A stretch of 14,400 nt of DNA. Origin: JAFDZV01 sp966128725 (lineage in GTDB: Bacteria; Bacteroidota; Ignavibacteria; OLB7). A program made the position numbers and the translations under genes. Numbering within the stretch: position 1 is the stretch's first letter; each line of letters begins with the position of its first letter. The notes beneath the pieces are model-generated. The model ran no database searches, was not told the origin of the DNA, and saw nothing but the letters and a program-made list of their open reading frames with translations. Of this stretch, positions 1 through 6,879 are shown piece by piece. The DNA lies in the NCBI GenBank assembly GCA_966128725.1, contig CBHYLN010000138.1, positions 1 through 14,400 of the forward strand, given 5' to 3'.

Positions 1-378
1 TGGATCCAGCTCGCGTTGGTTGGCCATGGGGAAGGCCACATAGTTCTCGTTATACACCCACCGTGCGATCGCCGCGATTGCGAACCTGGGAACAATTTCC
101 TTCACGAACACCACACCGCGGCGCCAGCCTTCGGGGCCGCGACTGCGAACGTAGAACCGGAGATTGACCTCCTCGAAGTTGCGGTGGAAAGGAATGGGGA
201 TGCCGCGTACGCGTGTGTTCAGGAACATGAAACCCACCATGCTGACATAGTGGCGACCGTTCCATGTGTCCAGCTCGGTTCCGGATGGTACAAGCGGCGC
301 AAGCAATGCCGGCTCAACTGCGTAGTTCAGCATCGCCAGATGGCGCCACTCGGCGCTGAGAAACACCTTTGGTTCCAT
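1..378 (-). CDS. YqjF/DUF2071 family protein, C-terminal part outside the window
   Basis: This reading frame is open from an ATG at 378 to the left edge, so 126 codons of the N-terminal part are visible. The translation matches what I recall of the DUF2071 (YqjF) family: AEWRHLAMLNYAV at residues 9-21, PSGTELDTWNGRHYVSMVGF at 31-50, TRVRGIPIPFHRNFEEVNLR at 55-74, and KEIVPRFAIAAIARWVYNENY at 93-113 (partly quoted motifs). Family members are usually about 240 residues, so roughly half is missing beyond the edge. The biochemical function of the family is unknown; the fold is thought to resemble acetoacetate decarboxylase. It starts 16 bp after the stop of the exported protein at 395-1090 on the same strand, which suggests co-transcription. 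The ribosome-binding site is weak (CAGGGCC). No signal peptide or membrane segment is visible, so it is probably cytoplasmic. Confidence 0.88.
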   Translation of the reverse strand, partial: MEPKVFLSAEWRHLAMLNYAVEPALLAPLVPSGTELDTWNGRHYVSMVGFMFLNTRVRGIPIPFHRNFEEVNLRFYVRSRGPEGWRRGVVFVKEIVPRFAIAAIARWVYNENYVAFPMANQRELDP

Positions 379-394
379 GTGCGGGTTGGCCCTG

Positions 395-1090
395 TTAGCG
401 TCGTTTGCTTTTGCCGCGCGGTTTCGGCTGAGGGCTTTCGGCACGCAGCGTGAACGAATCGAAGTAACGCGTTATCGAGTCGTGCCCAAGTGCAAGCGAA
501 TCGATCCCGATGAAGCCAACCTGGTACAGGCGAATCCCTACCAGATAGAAGTCGAACCGGCCATGCACGGTGTCGCTGTTGTTAACGGCTGAGAAGCGAA
601 CCGACCGGCCCGGATAGTTGCCCAGCGTCATCGGGGTTTCGGATTCCAGCGTGGCCAGCATATCGGCCAGCGCCCCTTCCTTGGCGCCGTCAAGAATTCG
701 CTGCTTCAATTCCTCGTCGATCACCGCTCCCTTGAAGTCGCAATAGCTGACAAGGCACATCCCTTCGGCCACGTTGGACGACGAGTGCATATACAGCTTG
801 ATGGTGCCGTTGTCCGACGCAATCGAGTTGATGGTTACTTTCGGGGCAGGGTATCCCGGGGGGAACAGCACCGAGAAACGACCATCGCGCGAGGTGTACG
901 GGGGCGGCTCCGATCGTGGCTTGGTTGTATCGTCTACCGCCTGTTGCTGGGGGAGGGCTGTGTGCGATGCCTGCCAGAGCAGGGCGTTGCTGGACAAAGC
1001 CGCGCCCGCGTTCGGTGTGAATTTGCCGATTGCGTAGGGCATCGTGCCCTCCGTGTTTACCAGCAGTAGCGTTAGCAACAGCGAGATCAT
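395..1090 (-). CDS. probably exported protein of unknown function
   Basis: A 231-residue protein I cannot name. Residues 2-11 are very hydrophobic, followed by a polar low-complexity linker to about 65, which fits a short signal sequence or lipid-free anchor. The core at about 66-215 has alternating beta-like and helical segments: GRFSVLFPPGYP (70-81), C112 and C117 that could form a disulfide, LGNYPGRSVRFS (157-168) and FYLVGIRLYQVGFIG (181-195). This pattern of a bare 'FSVLFP' strand and a late 'YLVGxRLYQ' strand recalls PsbP/DUF1795-like secreted domains, but that is only an analogy. The tail is basic (KPRGKSKRR). Two starts are possible. The ATG at 1090 has AGAGGAA about 8 nt upstream. 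An internal ATG at 1042 (M17) has GGAGGG just ahead of it but would lose the hydrophobic N terminus. An AT-rich patch around 1137-1156 may hold the promoter. The DUF2071 gene follows directly. Confidence 0.8.
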   Translation of the reverse strand: MISLLLTLLLVNTEGTMPYAIGKFTPNAGAALSSNALLWQASHTALPQQQAVDDTTKPRSEPPPYTSRDGRFSVLFPPGYPAPKVTINSIASDNGTIKLYMHSSSNVAEGMCLVSYCDFKGAVIDEELKQRILDGAKEGALADMLATLESETPMTLGNYPGRSVRFSAVNNSDTVHGRFDFYLVGIRLYQVGFIGIDSLALGHDSITRYFDSFTLRAESPQPKPRGKSKRR

Positions 1091-1255
1091 CGATAGTTCC
1101 TCTCGTTTCGAATCCGATTCGTGTTGGGCATGCGAAGATATACCGAATCGATTAAATCAGAGGCAGGCAAAGGTGCCGTTCGGCTTCTCCGTGTATGCCA
1201 TGGTACATCATCCAGACGTGGGAATTTCCCCTTCGCAACACACCGGCGCGGGCGC

Positions 1256-1669
1256 CTATCGTTTGGGTATCGCGCAGGCTGTCAGCCCAAACCAGCGAGA
1301 TATCCGCAAACGGTTGGCGGCAATCAACGCATACAGCCCAACTTCCAGAAGCACAAGCGGGAACAGGATGTAGAGCATCAGTGGAATAAGCCGCCACGGC
1401 ATATGGCGCCACAGAAAGTGGTTCACCGAAAACGCGCCGCGATAAACCCGCCCATCCCTGGTTACCGAATGAATGCGGTGCCCGCAACGTTCGTAGCTGG
1501 TGCCCAGGCGTATAAGCTCCGATTCAGGAATGGCCTGATACGGGCGCACCTGGTAACCGCTGCGCGCGGCAATGCGCTGTGCCAGCTCGGCCGATTTCGT
1601 GCAGATGCCGCAGTCGCCATCGAACAGCAGCACGTCGTAGGTTCCAAGGGGTTGGTCGGTTCGGTTCAT
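1256..1669 (-). CDS. DCC-family (DUF393) thiol-disulfide oxidoreductase-like protein
   Basis: A 137-residue protein with the signature of the DCC family (DUF393): LLFDGDCGICTKSAEL at residues 14-29, including the D19-C20 pair and the CxxC motif C20/C23. The later VNHFLWRHMPW segment (82-92) is also typical. Members are predicted thiol-disulfide oxidoreductases with a thioredoxin-like fold; substrates are not established. A strongly hydrophobic stretch at about 94-117 is probably one membrane helix, so the redox domain would be tethered to the inner membrane. The frame stays open upstream as far as 1813. I chose the ATG at 1669 because it lies 10 residues before the family domain; the longer version would run through the divergent promoter region of the DinB gene. 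The ribosome-binding site is weak (ACGGAA). C62 and C132 lie outside the motif. The gene is upstream of the exported-protein/DUF2071 pair on the same strand, with a 165-bp gap. Confidence 0.85.
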   Translation of the reverse strand: MNRTDQPLGTYDVLLFDGDCGICTKSAELAQRIAARSGYQVRPYQAIPESELIRLGTSYERCGHRIHSVTRDGRVYRGAFSVNHFLWRHMPWRLIPLMLYILFPLVLLEVGLYALIAANRLRISRWFGLTACAIPKR

Positions 1670-1730
1670 TTCCGTATTGCGATGCCTTGGTGTGCGTGCA
1701 ATTTCCAGTCCGCACATGGTGCCGCCAGTG

Positions 1731-1762
1731 TACACAGGCCTGCCATTGCGCGTGTATATTTG
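1731..1762 (+). promoter_or_regulatory. candidate promoter for the DinB-family gene
   Basis: In the 166-bp spacer between the divergent DCC and DinB genes, TATATTTG at 1755-1762 fits both a sigma-70 -10 box (TATATT) and the TAnnTTTG element of Bacteroidota promoters. TACACA at 1731-1736 could be a -35 box at 18-bp spacing; no Bacteroidota-type -33 TTG is correctly placed. A transcript starting just after it would have a leader of about 70 nt. The call rests on sequence match alone. Confidence 0.3.
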
Positions 1763-1835
1763 CCGCGGTTCGGACCTGCTTGTCGCGGGCCGCAATTTTC
1801 CGCTTCGATCCATTCACCTAGTTCGAGTCAACACA

Positions 1836-2345
1836 ATGGCATATGTCGATATGGTTCTTCCGGAGTTCGATCGTGAGATGGCCGTAACGCGTACGTTGCT
1901 TTCGCGCGTGCCCGAGACGGAAGCCGGCTGGCGGCCGCACGAAAAATCCATGACGCTTGGCCGGCTTGCCATGCATGTGGCCGACCTGTTGGTATGGGGC
2001 CAGCAGACGTTCGAGAAGCCGGAGATCGATCTGCGCCCGGCCGATGGCTCCGACCCCGTACCGCGCGCCGAGTTCGAGACCACCGAAAAGCTGCTTGAAC
2101 GCTTCGACACCAATCTGGCCAACGCTCGCGCGGCGATTGTGGCCACCGATGATGAGGCGATGATGGCGCCCTGGACGCTGAAAGCCGGCGATCAAGTGTT
2201 CTTCACGATGCCGCGGATGATGTCCTATCGGTACTTCGTGATGAACCACCTGGTGCATCATCGAGCGCAGCTTACCGTGTATCTGCGCATGAACAACATT
2301 GCCCTGCCCGGTATCTACGGTCCTACCGCCGACGAGTCGTTTTAG
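1836..2345 (+). CDS. DinB-family metal-binding protein
   Basis: A 169-residue protein with the features of the DinB/YfiT-like four-helix bundle. The first metal-binding histidine is H47 in LGRLAMHVADLLVW. The second site is the cluster H138, H141 and H142 in MNHLVHHRAQLTVYLR, which matches the family pattern HxxHHRxQL. Members bind a divalent metal through three histidines. Some act as thiol-dependent S-transferases (bacillithiol, mycothiol or glutathione), while many are damage-inducible or uncharacterised. The substrate cannot be inferred here. I chose the ATG at 1836 because the VLPEFDREMAVTRTLL helix directly follows it; the open frame upstream to 1677 overlaps the divergent DCC gene. There is no clear Shine-Dalgarno sequence. 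The protein is probably cytoplasmic. Its end faces the DedA gene, with a hairpin between them. Confidence 0.88.
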   Translation: MAYVDMVLPEFDREMAVTRTLLSRVPETEAGWRPHEKSMTLGRLAMHVADLLVWGQQTFEKPEIDLRPADGSDPVPRAEFETTEKLLERFDTNLANARAAIVATDDEAMMAPWTLKAGDQVFFTMPRMMSYRYFVMNHLVHHRAQLTVYLRMNNIALPGIYGPTADESF

Positions 2346-2390
2346 GCCCCTGAGGTCTTCCGGATGCCCTGCCGCGCTTTGCTGATGACG

Positions 2391-2422
2391 GGCCGGCCAT
2401 GAACACATTGGCCGGCCTGTTT
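2391..2422 (+). terminator. probable terminator after the DinB-family gene
   Basis: GGCCGGCCA (2391-2399) pairs perfectly with TGGCCGGCC (2409-2417) around a 9-nt loop and is followed by TGTTTG. It sits between the convergent DinB and DedA genes, 46 bp after the DinB stop. The T-tract is short. The minus-strand side has no T-tract, so it probably serves the plus strand, though the stem could also impede transcripts from the DedA side. Confidence 0.55.
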
Positions 2423-2437
2423 GCGTTCACGGGCGAT

Positions 2438-3076
2438 TCATGGCGTGGGCGGCGGCGCTGCGGTGCGGTTCTTCCTGCGCCGCACGTACCAGCGAATGCC
2501 AAAGAAGAGTGCGATCGCGGCAATCACAATGGTTACCACCTGCCCGTACCGGCTCAGGATCATCTCACCCTGCTGCCAGTTGTTGCCAAGCCATGCCCCC
2601 AACTCAATCACCAGAATGTTCCAGACCAGAGCGCTGAGCGCGCAGAAGATCGTGGTGCGCGCAAGGTTCAGGTTCGACATCCCCGCGAAGAAGCTCACTA
2701 CCGCGCGCGTACCGGCCATGAAGCGGTTTGCCACGATTACCCAGTACCCGTACTTGCTGAACCAGCCATCAACCTTGTTGACGGATTCGGCCGAGAGGAA
2801 CTTCACCTTGCCCGTGGCTATCCATCGGCGGCCGTAGCGGCGGCCAAGCAGGAATGCGGTCAGGAAGCCGAGTGTGCTGCCGGCTGTGGCTATGACGATG
2901 GAGGGGATGTGGCCGATGGTGCCGATGCCGATCAGTGTTGCGATGAAGAGCATCAACACATCACTGGGCGACGGGGGGAACACGTTCTCGATGTACGAGA
3001 CGAAGAAGAGCGAGGCGTAAAGGCCTTCCGGTGGGAGGCCTCGGAGCCACTCGATGATTGCCTCGATGTTGGGCAT
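2438..3076 (-). CDS. DedA-family membrane protein
   Basis: A 212-residue polytopic inner-membrane protein of the DedA/SNARE-associated (VTT) superfamily. It carries the N-terminal re-entrant motif ENVFPPSPSD (residues 30-39, with acidic E30 and D39), a GSTLGFLTAFLLGRRYGRRW segment (66-85), and the second motif NRFMAGTRAVVSFFAGMS (117-134) with R118 and R124. Hydrophobic segments lie at about 20-54, 57-78, 111-132, 143-164 and 178-196, and the tail is basic and proline-rich. Relatives act as lipid flippases (undecaprenyl phosphate, phosphatidylethanolamine) and affect proton-motive force and envelope stress; the lipid used here is unknown. One oddity is that the usual RxxPGxR motif reads RFMAGTR, with alanine for the proline. 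The start at 3076 gives a normal family N terminus, but the ribosome-binding site is poor. A hairpin lies 23-43 nt upstream. Confidence 0.93.
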   Translation of the reverse strand: MPNIEAIIEWLRGLPPEGLYASLFFVSYIENVFPPSPSDVLMLFIATLIGIGTIGHIPSIVIATAGSTLGFLTAFLLGRRYGRRWIATGKVKFLSAESVNKVDGWFSKYGYWVIVANRFMAGTRAVVSFFAGMSNLNLARTTIFCALSALVWNILVIELGAWLGNNWQQGEMILSRYGQVVTIVIAAIALFFGIRWYVRRRKNRTAAPPPTP

Positions 3077-3098
3077 TGCAGGCTCGCAGGCTGATGAA

Positions 3099-3119
3099 CA
3101 TCGGCCACAGCAGCCGATG
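3099..3119 (-). other. stem-loop in the DedA gene leader
   Basis: CATCGGC (3099-3105) and GCCGATG (3113-3119) form a perfect 7-bp stem with a 7-nt loop, ending 22 nt before the DedA start codon. It is separate from the rpmB terminator at 3139-3169. It could be leader structure or a minor stop for rpmB read-through. No known riboswitch is recognised. Confidence 0.35.
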
Positions 3120-3130
3120 CTTCACATGGC

Positions 3131-3169
3131 AACGGAAACGCCCGGTTCGTTGTTGCACGAAACCGGGCG
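3131..3169 (-). terminator. probable Rho-independent terminator of rpmB
   Basis: Read on the minus strand, CGCCCGGTT (3169-3161) pairs with AACCGGGCG (3147-3139) in a perfect 9-bp stem, optionally lengthened by a CG/CG pair with a bulged base. It is followed by TTTCCGTT (3138-3131). It starts 30 bp after the rpmB stop codon and precedes the DedA gene, so rpmB is probably its own transcription unit. Confidence 0.7.
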
Positions 3170-3191
3170 CGCCTGGCATTATTTACTGTAT

Positions 3192-3208
3192 CGCGAAGTT
3201 ACTTCGCG
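3192..3208 (-). other. hairpin enclosing the rpmB stop codon
   Basis: CGCGAAG (3192-3198) and CTTCGCG (3202-3208) are perfect inverted repeats, and the three bases between them are exactly the rpmB TAA stop on the minus strand. It precedes the terminator hairpin by about 22 nt. The distal arm is followed by an AT-rich stretch (ATACAGTAAATAAT), but no clean T-tract. Confidence 0.5.
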
Positions 3209-3429
3209 CGCTTGGCCAAGTCCGCCATCATCGCGCGATAGCCCTTCTTGTCCAGGGTCTTCAACGCCTTGGCGGTAGCCTTCACCTTCACCCAGCGCTT
3301 CTCGTCCTCCAACCAGATCCGCTTGGACTGAAGGTTGGGAAGGAAGCGGCGATTGGTGACGTTGTGGGCGTGGGAAATGCTGCCGCCATAGGTCGGCCCC
3401 AGCCCGGTAAGTTCGCAGCGACGTGCCAT
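3199..3429 (-). CDS. rpmB: 50S ribosomal protein L28
   Basis: A 76-residue basic protein and a clear L28: MARRCELTGLGP at the N terminus, SISHAHNVTNRRFLPNLQ (residues 18-35) and KRIWLEDEKRWVKVKATAKA (36-55). It is a component of the large ribosomal subunit. The length fits the compact L28 type. There is only one cysteine (C5), so this is the zinc-free form without paired CxxC knuckles. The ATG is well supported by AGGAG about 11-15 nt upstream. The usual partner rpmG (L33) is not adjacent; rpmB stands alone, divergent from sua5, with its own terminator. The stop codon lies in the loop of a perfect 7-bp hairpin (3192-3208). The C-terminal KRAK tail is short and basic. Confidence 0.97.
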   Translation of the reverse strand: MARRCELTGLGPTYGGSISHAHNVTNRRFLPNLQSKRIWLEDEKRWVKVKATAKALKTLDKKGYRAMMADLAKRAK

Positions 3430-3575
3430 TGTGCTCTTTCTCCTGCTCTATACGTATTATGTGTTCAGCTTTTTAAAGAATCACAAGATAGAGAAAGTTG
3501 CCAATCGGGCAAAACGTCAATACCGGCCCGATTCCGGTCAAAATCATTACAGATAGAAACCGAGGTTGTGTGTCG
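3430..3575. promoter_or_regulatory. divergent rpmB/sua5 promoter region
   Basis: This 146-bp spacer separates two divergent starts and should hold both promoters. On the rpmB side an AT-rich run at 3450-3490 includes TAATAC and TATAGA, either of which could be a -10 box, but no matching -35 box is convincing. TTGCC/GGCAA (3499-3503 and 3509-3513) is a short dyad near the middle. The rpmB Shine-Dalgarno AGGAG and the sua5 GAGG (about 3562-3565) are the best-supported elements. Confidence 0.4.
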
Positions 3576-4535
3576 ATGACAACGGAACGGCTGAACGCCG
3601 TTGATCCTTCCATGTTCCATCAATCGGTTGCGCGCGCCGCTCAGCTTCTGCGCGATGGCCTGGTTGTTGCCTTTCCAACCGAGACGGTATACGGGCTTGG
3701 CGCCGATGCGTTGAACGCCAACGCCATCGCCGCCGTTTTCGCGGCCAAGGGACGCCCGGCCGATAACCCATTGATCGTTCATGTGGCCGGGCCGGAGTGG
3801 TTACCGCAATGCGCCGTGCCGAATGATAGGGCCTGGGCATTGGCGGAGGCGTTCATGCCGGGGCCGATAACGCTGGTGCTGCCGGCAACCGATGCCGTTC
3901 CGGCGATCGCCCGTGCCGGGCTGCCCACGGTTGCCGTGCGTGTGCCCGATCACCCTGTGGCGCGTGCGCTGATCGAACAGGCCGGGCCGTTGGTGGCTCC
4001 GTCGGCAAATCGTTCCGGGCGCCCAAGCCCTACCACGGCGCATCACGTGCTTCAGGATCTGGACGGGGTAATTGCGGCTGTGCTCGACGGCGGCGATTGT
4101 CGCGTGGGCATCGAGTCCACGGTGGTGGATCTGAGCGGCCCACAGGCGATGATACTGCGCCCCGGCGCGATCACGGCCGAGGCCATCGAGGCCGTTCTGG
4201 GAGAATCGCTTGCCCTGCGCATGCCTGGCGGGGGGGCGCCACCGCGATCGCCCGGCATGAAGTATCGGCATTATGCGCCCGCGGCCCGTATCCTGCTGCA
4301 TCTGGGGCATACCCTGCCGCCGCTGTCCCCGCAGCCCCTAGGCCGCATCGTGCTTACCACCGGCGCGCATATGGACCGGTTCCCGGGTGAGGAAGTGCGG
4401 CCGTTGACTACAGCATCGCTTTATGCGATGTTCCGCGAGGCCGATGCGCGTGGGATTGCCGAGATCGTGATCTTCGCGCTTCCGGAGGAACTGGACGCCG
4501 GTTTGCTTGATCGGCTGATGAAGGCCGCCGAATAA
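3576..4535 (+). CDS. Sua5 L-threonylcarbamoyladenylate synthase (two-domain)
   Basis: This enzyme makes threonylcarbamoyl-AMP from threonine, bicarbonate and ATP, the first step of the t6A37 modification of tRNAs that read ANN codons. The TsaD/TsaB/TsaE proteins complete the step; none is in this window. The 319-residue protein has the YrdC domain at about 14-205: FPTETVYGLG (33-42), AKGRPADNPLIVH (57-69), PSANRSGRPSPT (142-153), ESTVVDL (180-186) and RPGAIT (195-200). These form the ATP and threonine site. The linker SPGMKYRHYAP (225-235) and a C-terminal Rossmann-like Sua5 domain (about 236-319) make it the long Sua5 type (TsaC2) rather than short TsaC. I chose the ATG at 3576 because GAGG lies about 10 nt upstream; the frame is open to 3498, but the extra 26 residues do not resemble the family. 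The M28 peptidase follows after 66 bp without an obvious terminator. Confidence 0.95.
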   Translation: MTTERLNAVDPSMFHQSVARAAQLLRDGLVVAFPTETVYGLGADALNANAIAAVFAAKGRPADNPLIVHVAGPEWLPQCAVPNDRAWALAEAFMPGPITLVLPATDAVPAIARAGLPTVAVRVPDHPVARALIEQAGPLVAPSANRSGRPSPTTAHHVLQDLDGVIAAVLDGGDCRVGIESTVVDLSGPQAMILRPGAITAEAIEAVLGESLALRMPGGGAPPRSPGMKYRHYAPAARILLHLGHTLPPLSPQPLGRIVLTTGAHMDRFPGEEVRPLTTASLYAMFREADARGIAEIVIFALPEELDAGLLDRLMKAAE

Positions 4536-4601
4536 CATCGGCCGGCGCGCGTTTCCCCAACGACGTTCCCGCGTTATCAACCCCATACAATCCCTTGCCC
4601 G

Positions 4602-5936
4602 ATGATCTCGATGATTGAACGCTGTTCCGTGCGTCCCGATTGGTCGCGTGTGCTGTTGGCGCTGCTTGTTGCCGTTGTTGTGCCGGTGCTGGCGTTTGCG
4701 CAACCTGCCGGCTCGATGCTCGAGCCGCGTGCCGACGTGGACACGCTTACCTCGCCGGCGATGCGCGGCCGTGGCTATCTGCATGGCGGCCATCTGCGCG
4801 CAGCGCAGTTCATACGCGATCGGTTTGCCGCCCTTGGCCTGAAGCCGCTGGGCGATAACTACATGCAGGCATTTCCGATTCGTGTCAACGAGTTCCCAGC
4901 CGAGCCACGATTGGTGATCGATGGCAACCAGGCGCTGCTTGGCCGCGACTTCCTGCCCGCGGACATGTGCGGAAGCGGCGCGATTGATCTGGGAAGAATC
5001 GTGGAGGTTGGCGGCGGCGTTGTTGTGCCCAGAACCGATATCAACGAGTATAAAGGGCTTGATCCCGATGGCGCGGTGGTGGTGATCGACGAAGCCGTTG
5101 CCGAGAAGTACACCAAGGATGCCAGCATCGATCGCGACTTCCTTTCGGTTGCGTTGCGCACCGAGGTTGCGCAGATCTTCGGCGCGCGTGCCGTGATCCT
5201 GCTTGGCAACGACATCACCCCCGGCAAGGGCGATACCGCTCTCGGCATTCCGGTGTTGCGCATGCTGCGCTCGGCCTACAAGGCGGGCTCGCGCAGGGCC
5301 ACGATCGCCGCGGGCAGCCGCGTGATCAGCACCACGTCCAACAACGTTGTCGCCATGTTGCCGGGCACCGGCACCACCGATTCGGCTGTTGTCCTCACGG
5401 CTCATTACGACCATCTCGGCGGCATCGGCGACAGTGTGTATTTCCCGGGCGCCAACGACAACGCCAGCGGCACGGCGATGCTGCTCTCGCTCGCGCGCAA
5501 CCTGAAGGAACATCCGCTTCGGTATCCGGTAGTGTTCATTGCATTCTCGGGTGAGGAGTCCGGGCTTATCGGCTCGCGATATTTCAGCGAACATGCGCTG
5601 GTGAATTTGCCCGGCGTTCGCTTCCTGGTCAACATGGATATGACGGCCTCAGGCAAGGAAGGGGTGATGGCCGTTGGCGGCGTCGAGTTCGCCGCGGAGT
5701 TCGCGCTTCTTTCGCAGGCGGCATCCGAGGTTGGTGTTGCCGATATCCGCAAGCGCGAGAACGCCCCCAACAGCGACCATTTCTTTCTGGTGCGGGAGGG
5801 GGCGCGTGGATTCTACATCTACCCGTTTACCGGATTGCAGCCCTACCACAACATCGCCGATCGCGTCGCAACGTTGGAGTGGGATGTGTTCGAGCGCTAC
5901 CGGGCCATGATGCTGGGCTTTCTCAGGAAGCTGTAG
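4602..5936 (+). CDS. secreted M28-family zinc aminopeptidase
   Basis: A 444-residue exported metallopeptidase. The N terminus has basic residues, a hydrophobic core at about 18-32 and a likely signal-peptidase site after AFA (31-33). The mature protein has a lead-in helical region, an inserted segment at about 120-240 that fits a PA-like domain, then the M28 catalytic domain. All metal ligands are visible: H268 in TAHYDHLGG, bridging D286 in GANDNASG, catalytic E318 and ligand E319 in SGEESGL, D346 in NMDM, and H416 in PYHNIADR. Members remove N-terminal amino acids, and some act as carboxypeptidases; specificity is not readable here. Two in-frame ATGs, at 4602 and 4611, both give a usable signal peptide, and neither has a strong ribosome-binding site. 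It is 66 bp downstream of sua5, possibly on the same transcript, and ends 9 bp from a convergent aldo/keto reductase. Confidence 0.94.
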   Translation: MISMIERCSVRPDWSRVLLALLVAVVVPVLAFAQPAGSMLEPRADVDTLTSPAMRGRGYLHGGHLRAAQFIRDRFAALGLKPLGDNYMQAFPIRVNEFPAEPRLVIDGNQALLGRDFLPADMCGSGAIDLGRIVEVGGGVVVPRTDINEYKGLDPDGAVVVIDEAVAEKYTKDASIDRDFLSVALRTEVAQIFGARAVILLGNDITPGKGDTALGIPVLRMLRSAYKAGSRRATIAAGSRVISTTSNNVVAMLPGTGTTDSAVVLTAHYDHLGGIGDSVYFPGANDNASGTAMLLSLARNLKEHPLRYPVVFIAFSGEESGLIGSRYFSEHALVNLPGVRFLVNMDMTASGKEGVMAVGGVEFAAEFALLSQAASEVGVADIRKRENAPNSDHFFLVREGARGFYIYPFTGLQPYHNIADRVATLEWDVFERYRAMMLGFLRKL

Positions 5937-5945
5937 CGCATGTGG

Positions 5946-6815
5946 CTACGCTGCCTGGCTGCTCAGCTCCTGCATGTCGTCGGGTGTGAGCTCGATCTGT
6001 GATGCACGAACGTTGGCCGCCATGTGCTGCAGCGAACGAGTGCCCGGGATCGGCAGCATTGCCGGCGACAGCCGCAGCAACCATGCCAGCGCGATCTCGT
6101 GTGCCGAGACGCCGTGGCGCAGCGCAACATGTTCCAGCGCCGATGACTGGGTGGCAAGCTCCGGCGCCTTGCCTCGCCCGCCAACGGGATTCCATGGTAT
6201 GTAGGTGATGCCGTTGCCCTCGCAGAACCGAAGCAGCTCGGCGTCCTCACGCTGGTTGATCACTGAGAACTGGTTCTGTACCGACACCACCGTGGCCTCG
6301 GTCATCGCTGCTTGAAGCTGCGCCAGCGAAACGTTCGACACGCCGATGTGCTGAATCTTTCCCTCGGATTGCAGCGCGGCCATCGCGCCCACACTTTCTG
6401 CGATCGGCACATTGGGGTCGGGTGCGTGAAGCTGGTACAGCTCGATCCGCTCGGCCGCAAGCGCGCGCAGGCTGGCCTCGCAGGCAGCGCGAAGGTGCTC
6501 CGGCGTGCCGTTGCGTTCCCAGCGCCCATCCGGGCGTATGCAGCCGCCCTTGGTTGCCACCAGTACCCGCTGGCGGCGCTCACCATCCAGCGCGGCGGCA
6601 ATCAGGCGCTCGTTATGGCCTGTCTCGGTGTGGTCGATGCAATAGGCGTCGGCCGTATCCATGAACGTGATTGCCAGATCGTCCACCATCTGCCTGATAA
6701 GCGCAATCGATTCCTGATCGCTTGGCCGTAGCTGGCGGTCGATCGATAGATGCATGGCGCCGTATCCGATTGCCGAGACATTGATGCCGGTTGATCCCAA
6801 CGGTCGTTGCAACAT
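5946..6815 (-). CDS. aldo/keto reductase
   Basis: A 289-residue NAD(P)H-dependent oxidoreductase with the TIM-barrel aldo/keto reductase fold. The catalytic tetrad is intact: D53 in FMDTADAY, Y58, K89 in VATKGG and H130 in YQLHAPD. The cofactor region includes GVSNVSLAQLQ (157-167), VQNQFSVINQ (178-187) and IPGTRSLQHMAANV, whose basic residue should contact the NADP phosphate. The N terminus LGSTGINVSAIGYGAM is typical, and the length is slightly short of the usual 300-330. Such enzymes reduce aldehydes or ketones to alcohols; the substrate cannot be inferred. The ATG at 6815 has a strong GGAG-type site (GCAGGAGCAGGA) directly upstream. It converges with the M28 gene (9 bp between stops) and has its own upstream region containing an 8-bp inverted repeat, so it is probably independently transcribed. 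It is likely cytoplasmic. Confidence 0.95.
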   Translation of the reverse strand: MLQRPLGSTGINVSAIGYGAMHLSIDRQLRPSDQESIALIRQMVDDLAITFMDTADAYCIDHTETGHNERLIAAALDGERRQRVLVATKGGCIRPDGRWERNGTPEHLRAACEASLRALAAERIELYQLHAPDPNVPIAESVGAMAALQSEGKIQHIGVSNVSLAQLQAAMTEATVVSVQNQFSVINQREDAELLRFCEGNGITYIPWNPVGGRGKAPELATQSSALEHVALRHGVSAHEIALAWLLRLSPAMLPIPGTRSLQHMAANVRASQIELTPDDMQELSSQAA

Positions 6816-6879
6816 TCCTGCTCCTGCAATTCGATGTTCGATAGTCGCCCAGCGGGCGCGTGTTGTGGGAGCGTACGGT

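Noticed and set aside
16..453. Plus-strand open frame of 145 codons at the left edge
   Set aside because: It is the antisense shadow of the DUF2071 gene, whose minus-strand frame shows clear family motifs.
1220..1230. Near-palindrome GGGAATTTCCC downstream of the DCC gene
   Set aside because: An 11-bp dyad with a one-base centre is expected by chance at this scale. It has no T-tract, and its position after a stop codon suggests no clear function.
1677..1835. Longer DinB-family start
   Set aside because: The extra 53 residues overlap the divergent DCC promoter region and do not look like a DinB helix; the family domain begins right after 1836.
4338..5594. Minus-strand open frame of 418 codons
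   Set aside because: It is antisense to sua5 and the M28 peptidase, both of which have intact catalytic motifs. The His/Arg-rich translation is typical of a shadow frame.
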